NCBI GenBank assembly: GCA_017616575.1
Contig: JAFZXW010000064.1
Span: 1 to 5,991 of the forward strand
Length of the DNA: 5,991 nucleotides
Reading direction: 5' to 3'
From: Candidatus Methanomethylophilaceae archaeon
GTDB lineage: Archaea > Thermoplasmatota > Thermoplasmata > Methanomassiliicoccales > Methanomethylophilaceae
Position numbers and translations under genes: made by a program. The stretch's first letter is position 1, and the number at the start of each line of letters is the position of its first letter. The notes below the pieces were generated by a model. The model ran no database searches. It worked only from the letters and a program-made list of their open reading frames with translations, and had not been told where the DNA came from. Positions 1 to 4,542 of this stretch are shown here, piece after piece.

Positions 1-1
1 T

Positions 2-550
2 GTGAAAATGGCAGAATTGAACGAGACGGTAACGTCCAAGATGAAAGGGGACATGGGCCTCTTCGAGAGGATAAAGCTCTACATCCCCGGATACAAGGGC
101 TACAAGGAGAAGAACCTCCGCAGGGACGCCGACAGGGCGGTCAGGCTGGAGCTCTCCAGGGCGCTCCAGGGGTGCAAGATGGACCTCTGCGAGATACAGA
201 AAGGGGTCTTGAACGACTTCGACCTGCTGATGGACGTCGAGAGGATAAGGACCAAGGTCGACCGCTACGACGTCGACATCAAGAAGGCCATCAACGGTTA
301 CTCCGGGTTCCACGACTCCGTGAAGATCCTCGAGAAGGACCTGGACAGGGTCATGGAGTGGGACGCCAAGATCCTCGAGGACATCCACGCGCTGAGGGAG
401 GCCACCGAGAGCATCCTCGACGCCGTGGACGAGGGCAACGTCCAGAGGAAGGACCTCCGCAAATACGAGAGGTGCCTGGACGACATGATCGAAGCATACA
501 ACGAGAGGGAGGCCGTCATGAGGGGCTTCCAGTCCGAGGAGGTGGCCTGA
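2..550 (+). CDS. Helical, coiled-coil-like protein coupled to SPFH gene (possibly 5'-partial)
   Basis: A 182-residue acidic/basic protein read from GTG at 2. An ATG at 8 is the more conventional start, and the frame could also continue upstream of the window, so the 5' end is not settled. I see no signal peptide or membrane segment. The N-terminal part has an IPGYKGYKEK motif (residues 28-37) followed by long charged, Leu/Ile-spaced helices over roughly residues 36-175, consistent with a coiled coil. The TGA stop (548-550) overlaps the ATG of the SPFH gene (550-552) as TGATG, so the two are probably translated together and their products probably interact. I do not recognise a named family. 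A PspA-like or scaffold role is only an inference from the SPFH neighbour, because bacterial SPFH proteins of this type sit beside PspA homologues. Confidence 0.8.
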   Translation: MKMAELNETVTSKMKGDMGLFERIKLYIPGYKGYKEKNLRRDADRAVRLELSRALQGCKMDLCEIQKGVLNDFDLLMDVERIRTKVDRYDVDIKKAINGYSGFHDSVKILEKDLDRVMEWDAKILEDIHALREATESILDAVDEGNVQRKDLRKYERCLDDMIEAYNEREAVMRGFQSEEVA

Positions 551-1761
551 TGGCGGAGAACACCAACGTCGTCACGTGGTCCAACCAGGGCCCTGACGAC
601 ATAGTGTACACATTCAACCACGACGACCTCAGGACCCTGACCTCGGTCACCGTCCCCGAGCACGCCGTCGCCCTGTTCATCAGGGACGGGCAGCTCCAGG
701 GAGTCCTGGACCCCGGAAGGCACCTCATAACGTCCACCAACATCCCCTGGCTCACCAAGCTGTACAACCTCGCCCTGGGGTACAAGGAGACTCCCTTCAA
801 GGTGCAGATCGTCTTCGTCTCGCTGAAGATGTTCAACGGGAAGTGGGGGATCCGCGGGATGATAAAGCCCGCGCCGGACTACGAGGCCCCCATCACCCTC
901 ATGGCGAACGGGGACTACCAGTTCCGCGTGAGCGACGTCACCGTGTTCTTCACCCAGGTCCTGGGAGGGCTGAAGGCGTACACCACAGGCGACGTCAACG
1001 CCTTCATGAAGAGCTTCATCAACGAGCAGGTCACCCAGCAGCTCAGCAGCCAGTACTACATGGAGATCTACGGGCAGCTGGAGAAGGCCTCGACAGTGAC
1101 CAAGGTGAAGATCGAGCAGTACTTCAACCAGAGGGGGCTCGAGCTCCTTTCCCTGAAGATCGCCGAGGTCAGGACCACCGAGGAGGACCAGAAGAAGATC
1201 TTCGAGTACATCCAGTTCAGCAGCAAGAACGGAGAGGCCTTCAAGAAGTACGAGGTCATGGACAGGATGGCGGACGCCATCGGCAACTCCCAGGGAGGGG
1301 CGGCCGTCGGAACCGGCATGCTGCTGTTCCCCCAGATGTTCCAACAGCTGCAGGGAGGGCAGCAGGGGACCCAGCAGGCCGCCCCGCAGGCGCCGCAGTC
1401 CCAGCAGATGCTTTGCCCGTTCTGCGGACATCCCAACTTCTACCCCTACAGGTTCTGCACCTACTGCGGACAGGCCGCGCCCGGACCCGCGGGATACGGC
1501 CCCGCCGGCGGATACCCGCAGGGCGGCATGCCCCAGGGATACGGGCCTGGATACATGCCTGCCGGAGGGGCCCCTCCGGGACCTCAGCCCAACGCGCCTA
1601 ACGCCGGAGCGGCACAGGCTGCCCCTGGACCTGCCGGAACCGGTGCCGCGAACGCTACCGGGGCCCCCAAGTTCAACAGCTGCCCCTATTGCGGAAAGGA
1701 CATATCCGGCCTCCCCAAGACGCCCAAGTTCTGCCCTTACTGCTCCGAGCAGCTCTACTGA
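550..1761 (+). CDS. SPFH-domain protein with two C-terminal zinc ribbons (YdjI / virion-core-like, COG4260 type)
   Basis: This is a 403-residue protein. Residues about 1-240 look like an SPFH/band-7 domain of the 'virion core protein-like' group; residues 35-60 carry the VPEHAVALFIRDG...LDPGRHLI segment typical of its start. A Gln-rich stretch follows, then a CxxC-x10-CxxC zinc ribbon (C289, C292, C303, C306), a Gly/Pro/Ala/Tyr-rich linker of about 70 residues, and a second CxxC-x13-CxxC ribbon ending five residues before the C-terminus (C378, C381, C395, C398). There is no transmembrane helix, so any membrane association would be peripheral or through partners. In Bacillus the related YdjI works with a PspA homologue in envelope stress; that role is only suggested here. 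The start is fixed by the TGATG overlap with the upstream gene. Function in archaea is unknown to me. Confidence 0.88.
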   Translation: MAENTNVVTWSNQGPDDIVYTFNHDDLRTLTSVTVPEHAVALFIRDGQLQGVLDPGRHLITSTNIPWLTKLYNLALGYKETPFKVQIVFVSLKMFNGKWGIRGMIKPAPDYEAPITLMANGDYQFRVSDVTVFFTQVLGGLKAYTTGDVNAFMKSFINEQVTQQLSSQYYMEIYGQLEKASTVTKVKIEQYFNQRGLELLSLKIAEVRTTEEDQKKIFEYIQFSSKNGEAFKKYEVMDRMADAIGNSQGGAAVGTGMLLFPQMFQQLQGGQQGTQQAAPQAPQSQQMLCPFCGHPNFYPYRFCTYCGQAAPGPAGYGPAGGYPQGGMPQGYGPGYMPAGGAPPGPQPNAPNAGAAQAAPGPAGTGAANATGAPKFNSCPYCGKDISGLPKTPKFCPYCSEQLY

Positions 1762-1765
1762 AACC

Positions 1766-1800
1766 TTTTTCCCGGCTCCGGCCGGGCCTTCTTCCTCCCT
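1766..1800 (+). terminator. Putative terminator after the SPFH operon
   Basis: A run of five T residues begins 5 bases after the SPFH stop. A perfect 6-bp hairpin follows (CCCGGC, loop TCCG, GCCGGG; 1771-1786), then a pyrimidine tract (1787-1800). Archaeal termination depends mainly on T tracts, so the T-run and pyrimidine tract are the more relevant signals and the hairpin is supportive only. Confidence 0.5.
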
Positions 1801-1816
1801 TCGGATTCTGACTTCA

Positions 1817-1871
1817 TGCTTCGAAAAATCATTGTGAAGCACGACCCTGCAACGCTCGAATGGCATTGCAG
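1817..1871. repeat. Two tandem hairpins of identical dimensions
   Basis: Hairpin one has TGCTTC (1817-1822) and GAAGCA (1836-1841) around a 13-base loop. Hairpin two has CTGCAA (1847-1852) and TTGCAG (1866-1871), also around 13 bases, with two further inner pairs (G1854-C1864, C1855-G1863). Both are perfect 6-13-6 structures of 25 bases separated by 5 bases. The arms are unrelated in sequence, so this is not a duplication. They could be part of a 3' UTR, a small RNA on either strand, or protein sites. Confidence 0.5.
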
Positions 1872-2000
1872 AAATTAAAAGTTACCGTTATTCTTTTACG
1901 AATATCGTAATAATCAACACTATTTCAACATTAATATTCAAAATTCATACGAATACAGTAGATAGATTACTATAAATAGTATAAACTCGTACTATTTCTC
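1872..2000. promoter_or_regulatory. AT-rich island with TATA-like box and nested inverted repeats
   Basis: A sharply AT-rich stretch in otherwise GC-rich DNA. It contains a 15-base palindrome TTACGA-ATA-TCGTAA (1896-1910), an 8-base direct repeat TACGAATA (1897-1904 and 1948-1955), and three alternating copies of TACTAT/ATAGTA (1968-1973, 1976-1981, 1990-1995). The first two copies form a 14-base palindrome around a TATA-like core, CTATAAATAG (1970-1979). This looks like a promoter with operator-type repeats. The core is near-symmetrical, so it could fire in either direction: rightward into the structured stretch at 2000-2215, or leftward across the tandem hairpins. Confidence 0.5.
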
Positions 2001-2215
2001 AAGGAGGCAAGGAAAGATCGCTAAAAGACAAGTATCTAGGATCTGCGGCGAGAGCGGCACCGTGACGTACCGCGGCCAGGGCGACATTCGCTTGTCCCCT
2101 CCGCGCCGACGACGGCTCCGCTCGCAAGACTCGACGGATGACCGCGACAAACGCGCTTACCCAGACGGGGCGGACAGAGAGGACCGGGATTCTAAAGAAC
2201 CGGTCCGTCCAGGTT
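2000..2215 (+). ncRNA. Candidate structured non-coding RNA, family not recognised
   Basis: This stretch has no convincing coding frame, is GC-rich, and starts about 25-30 bases after the TATA-like box at 1970-1979. Its centre (2052-2123) folds into one long hairpin: GAGCGG/CCGCTC, CCGT/ACGG, CGT/ACG, CGCGG/CCGCG, AGGG/CCCT and GACA/TGTC, capped by a TTCGCT loop. That is 26 Watson-Crick pairs, with small bulges mostly on the 5' side. A second hairpin (2172-2210) lies near the 3' end, followed by a T-rich stretch (2213-2236) that could end the transcript. I do not recognise RNase P, SRP, C/D or H/ACA signatures. It could instead be a long leader of apt, but apt has its own TATA-like box. Strand is inferred from promoter position only. 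Confidence 0.42.
2172..2210 (+). other. Bulged hairpin before apt, possible 3' end of the upstream RNA
   Basis: GGAC (2172-2175) pairs with GTCC (2207-2210). A five-base AGAGA bulge follows on the 5' side, then GGACCGG (2181-2187) pairs with CCGGTCC (2200-2206). Inside it, TTC/GAA closes a TAAA loop after a GA bulge. The downstream sequence turns T-rich, which fits a transcript end, and the TATA-like box of apt starts about 20 bases further on. Confidence 0.45.
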
Positions 2216-2230
2216 GTTGAACTTGCATTT

Positions 2231-2238
2231 GTTTTAAG
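2231..2238 (+). promoter_or_regulatory. TATA-like box of apt
   Basis: The sequence GTTTTAAG is centred about 27 bases before the apt ATG. No Shine-Dalgarno sequence lies between the box and the ATG, so transcription probably starts at or next to the start codon (leaderless). Confidence 0.5.
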
Positions 2239-2261
2239 TCAGCGTTCCACGTTGACCACCC

Positions 2262-2783
2262 ATGGAACTCAAAGACTACGTGACCACGATACCCGACTTC
2301 CCGAAGCCTGGGATCATGTTCAGAGACGTGACCACCATCGTCAGCGACGGCGACGGGTTCTCCATGGCCATCGACCAGCTCGTGAAGAGCCTGGACGGGA
2401 TCGACTTCGACCTCGTGGCTGGTTCGGAGTCCCGCGGGTTCGTCTTCGGAGCCCCCGTGGCTTATGCTCTGAAAAAAGGGCTTATCCTCGTACGCAAAAA
2501 GGGGAAGCTGCCCCGCGAGACCATATCCGAGGATTACGCGCTCGAGTACGGGACCGCCACGCTGGAGATGCACAAGGACTCCGTCAAGCCCGGCCAGAAG
2601 GTCGTGATCGTGGACGACCTGATAGCCACCGGCGGAACCACCGAGGCCATGGTCAAGATGATTGAGCGCCTGGGCGGGAAGGTCGTCAAGATCTGCTTCG
2701 TCATGGAGCTGGCCGGCCTCGGCGGAAGGGATAAGCTAAAGGGATACGACGTCGAGTCCCTCATCGTCTACGAGGGGAAGCGA
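2262..2783 (+). CDS. apt: Adenine phosphoribosyltransferase (frame continues into PEBP without a stop)
   Basis: The product converts adenine plus PRPP to AMP and pyrophosphate in cytoplasmic purine salvage. These 174 residues match the full usual length (170-180). Seen motifs are the N-terminal IPDFPKPGIMFRDVT segment, the ESRGF segment at residues 56-60, the flexible RKKGKLP loop, and the PRPP-binding signature VVIVDDLIATGGT at 114-126. The natural C-terminus is recognisable as YDVESLIVYEGK, yet no stop follows: the frame runs directly into the start methionine of a PEBP protein. A TGA one frame over (2785-2787) overlaps that ATG as ATGA, so removing one base, for example from the GGGG run at 2773-2776, would give a normal coupled gene pair. 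The start is supported by the well-placed TATA-like box and the conserved N-terminus. Confidence 0.9.
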
Positions 2784-3281
2784 ATGAAAGTCGCCAGCTC
2801 CAGGATCGTGGACGGGTTCTTCCTGGACAAGTACGGCAGCAAAGGAAGCGAGAAGAAGCACGGCATGCCTTCCCTGTCCGTACCGTTCAAGATTGAAGAC
2901 GCCCCCGAGGGGACGGTCAGCTTCGCCGCCGTGCTTGACGACTACGACGCCATCCCCGTCTGCGGGTTCGATTGGATCCACTGGATCCTGGCCGACCTCA
3001 AGAAGACGGAGGTGCTCGAGGGCGAGTCGCGCAACAGCAAGGACTTCACGGAAGGCCGCAACAGCTGGTGCGGCGTCCTGGACAAATGTCCCATAGATAA
3101 AGGGACCGGGTACGGCGGCATGGCGCCCCCGGACAAGGTCCACAGATACACGCTGACCGTGTACGCCCTAGACTGCGAGCTCGGCCTCGAGAAAGGGTTC
3201 CCGTTGAACGAGCTGTTCTTCGCGATGCAGGGCCACATCCTGGACTCGGCGATGCTCGTCGGGAAATACGGTCCCAAGAAG
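2784..3281 (+). CDS. PEBP / YbhB-YbcL family (Raf kinase inhibitor-like) protein, no stop codon of its own
   Basis: A complete 166-residue phosphatidylethanolamine-binding-protein domain in the YbhB-like bacterial/archaeal form. It starts MKVASS, then has a DDYDA segment (residues 52-56), GFDWIHW (61-67), the pocket-forming GGMAPPDKVHRY segment (111-122) followed by TVYALD, and the C-terminal GHILDSAMLVGKYGPKK. These proteins are small, soluble and bind anionic ligands; the cellular role in archaea is unknown. The expected end is after KYGPKK, where codon CAG (3282-3284) stands one substitution from TAG. The frame continues instead across the antisense tRNA-Arg. The given end marks where homology stops, not a seen stop codon. 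It is fused in frame to apt without a linker, probably a coupled gene pair with a small lesion or sequencing error. Confidence 0.82.
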
Positions 3282-3292
3282 CAGCTTCGAGG

Positions 3293-3364
3293 CGGCCCCG
3301 CCGGGAATCGAACCCGAGTTGTTGGTTCCGAAGTCCAACAGGATATCCCCTACCCCACGGGGCC
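3293..3364 (-). tRNA. tRNA-Arg (anticodon UCG)
   Basis: This cloverleaf is 72 nt. The acceptor stem GGCCCCG pairs perfectly with CGGGGCC and is followed by discriminator G73. The T-arm is UCGGG-UUCGAUU-CCCGG. The anticodon loop CUUCGGA has UCG at 3329-3331 (read on the - strand), so it decodes CGA and possibly other CGN codons. The anticodon stem has a possible A31-A39 mismatch and the D-stem is weak (G-U and possible U-U pairs). CCA is not encoded; the next bases are CCT. It lies antisense in the open frame between PEBP and hypE, and its 3' end meets the PEBP 3' end head-on. Confidence 0.87.
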
Positions 3365-3388
3365 CGTCAGACCCTACCGCAAAGGCCG

Positions 3389-3396
3389 ATATAAAA
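3389..3396 (-). promoter_or_regulatory. TATA box of tRNA-Arg
   Basis: On the - strand this reads TTTTATAT, 25-32 bases upstream of the mature tRNA 5' end, which is the standard archaeal distance. Read on the + strand (ATATAAAA) it could also serve hypE with a longer leader. Confidence 0.6.
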
Positions 3397-3400
3397 CATG

Positions 3401-3416
3401 GCTCCCAGACGGGAGC
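3401..3416. repeat. Inverted repeat between the tRNA-Arg and hypE promoters
   Basis: GCTCCC (3401-3406) and GGGAGC (3411-3416) form a perfect 6-bp inverted repeat around AGAC. It lies almost midway between the leftward tRNA-Arg TATA box and the rightward hypE TATA-like box, a position suited to a shared operator. It is also in the frame of the merged reading frame. Confidence 0.45.
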
Positions 3417-3426
3417 TGGCAATTCC

Positions 3427-3433
3427 TTTTATG
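3427..3433 (+). promoter_or_regulatory. TATA-like box of hypE
   Basis: TTTTATG is centred 26 bases before the hypE ATG at 3456. The intervening bases show no Shine-Dalgarno sequence, so hypE probably has a leaderless transcript of its own, which supports treating it as separate from the upstream frame. Confidence 0.45.
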
Positions 3434-3455
3434 GGGATGCGCCGATTCCGGCCGC

Positions 3456-4502
3456 ATGCCGAAAGTGATCATGAACCATGGTGCTGGAGGGGAGCTCATG
3501 CAGGAGTTCCTGTCCAAGCACGTCACTTGCCATTTCCCTAAGATGAGGGCGGAGGTCCCCCTCGATTCCATGGACGACTCCGCCGTCGTGGACGACGTCG
3601 TGTTCACGATCGACGGGCACACCGTGAAGCCCCTGTTCTTCCCCGGAGGGGACATCGGGAAGATCTCCGTGGCCGGGACCGTCAACGACGTCTCGGTCAT
3701 GGGCGCTTCGCCCCTCGCCCTCGGATGCTCCGTCATCATCGAGGAGGGGCTGGACATGGACGTGGTCGACAGGGTCATGGACAGCATGGGGAGGACCGCG
3801 GAAGGCTGCGGCGTGCCAATAGCCACCGGCGACACAAAGGTCGTCGAAGCCGGCGCGGTGGACCAGATGGTCATGTCCACCTCGGCGATCGGAAAGAGGT
3901 CCCCGTACCTGGACTCCGACCTCGCCAAGGCGGCGGAGTACAGAACAGTGGAGAACCGCTGGTGCACCGACTCGGCCGTTAGGCCCGGGGACGCGATCAT
4001 CGTGTCTGGATACATGGGGGACCATGGCATAGCCCTCCTGTCCTTCCGCGAGGGATACGGATTCGAGAGCGAGGTCCAAAGCGACGTCGCCCCTCTGAAC
4101 GGGATGATAACCGAGGGTTTGAAAGCCGGAGGCATAGTGGCGATGAAGGACCCCACCCGCGGGGGGCTGGCGAACACCTTGAACGAGTGGTGCTCCAAAT
4201 CGCACATCGGGATGGAGATCGACTACTCCGCCATTCCTCTTAGAGAAGGCGTGGTAAGCGCCTGCGACCTCCTGGGCATCGACCCCCTCTGCATCGGCAA
4301 CGAGGGGAAGGCGGTCATCGGCGTCGTCCCGGAGATGGCGGAGGAGGTCCTGAAAGCCATCAAGAGGACCCCTGAGGGCAGGAACGCGGCCATCATCGGA
4401 AAGGCCGTGGAAGGCGTGGAGAGGGTGGTCCTGAGGACCGAGGTCGGAGGACGGAGAATCCTCGAAGCGCCCGCCGGAGACCCTGTGCCCAGGATATGCT
4501 GA
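3456..4502 (+). CDS. hypE: [NiFe]-hydrogenase maturation protein HypE
   Basis: HypE dehydrates a thiocarboxamide on its own C-terminal cysteine to thiocyanate, using ATP. With HypF, HypC and HypD it thereby supplies the CN ligands of the hydrogenase Fe centre in the cytoplasm. The 348 residues are normal length. Seen features are the N-terminal NHGAGG motif (residues 7-12), an AIR-synthase-like fold with ATGDTKVV (123-130), the family signature DPTRGG (232-237), and the essential C-terminal PRIC (345-348), whose last residue is the catalytic Cys. It appears intact and active. ATG at 3456 is chosen from the TATA-like spacing; ATG at 3471 is an alternative five residues later. No other hyp genes are in the window, so it stands alone here. 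It implies the organism makes a [NiFe] hydrogenase. Confidence 0.93.
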   Translation: MPKVIMNHGAGGELMQEFLSKHVTCHFPKMRAEVPLDSMDDSAVVDDVVFTIDGHTVKPLFFPGGDIGKISVAGTVNDVSVMGASPLALGCSVIIEEGLDMDVVDRVMDSMGRTAEGCGVPIATGDTKVVEAGAVDQMVMSTSAIGKRSPYLDSDLAKAAEYRTVENRWCTDSAVRPGDAIIVSGYMGDHGIALLSFREGYGFESEVQSDVAPLNGMITEGLKAGGIVAMKDPTRGGLANTLNEWCSKSHIGMEIDYSAIPLREGVVSACDLLGIDPLCIGNEGKAVIGVVPEMAEEVLKAIKRTPEGRNAAIIGKAVEGVERVVLRTEVGGRRILEAPAGDPVPRIC

Positions 4503-4512
4503 GTGCGTCTTC

Positions 4513-4520
4513 ATAATATA
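4513..4520 (+). promoter_or_regulatory. TATA box of the DUF1015-like gene
   Basis: ATAATATA is centred 26-27 bases upstream of the ATG at 4543, in the 40-base gap after hypE. No Shine-Dalgarno sequence is present, so a leaderless transcript separate from hypE is likely. Confidence 0.55.
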
Positions 4521-4542
4521 CGGGCAGGGCTTTCCCGACCGC

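Larger units (their letters stand above)
2262..4502 (+). other. Single 746-codon open frame merging apt, PEBP, tRNA antisense and hypE
   Basis: From the apt ATG to the hypE stop there is no in-frame stop codon. Three complete unrelated domains lie in the same frame: Apt (residues 1-174), PEBP (175-340) and HypE (399-746). The segment between PEBP and HypE (about residues 341-398) is low-quality peptide that includes AGNRTRV, the familiar antisense translation of a tRNA T-arm. I treat the merged frame as a probable artefact or stop-loss rather than a functional three-domain protein. An automatic gene caller would probably report it as one gene. Confidence 0.6.

Noticed and set aside
298..1866. 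Long - strand frame opposite the SPFH gene
   Set aside because: Shadow of a GC-rich gene; low-complexity product with no domain, while the + strand has a clear SPFH and zinc-ribbon protein.
1872..2000. Replication origin in the AT-rich island
   Set aside because: No ORB-type repeats and no cdc6/orc1 gene nearby; promoter/operator use is enough to explain it.
2000..2215. RNase P RNA, SRP RNA or H/ACA guide RNA
   Set aside because: GGAAAG near 2011 and GCTTAC near 2155 vaguely recall RNase P conserved regions, but the P4 pairing does not form well, there is no room for P1-P3 and the stretch is too short. No SRP helix 8 signature and no ACA after the large stem were found.
2017..2222. Small + frame through the structured stretch (GTG at 2062, Arg/Asp-rich product)
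   Set aside because: No ATG, unusual Arg codons compared with neighbours, no recognisable domain, and RNA structure explains the stretch better.
2138..2665. 175-residue + frame beginning in the intergenic region
   Set aside because: It runs through apt in the wrong frame and gives an Arg-rich shadow peptide.
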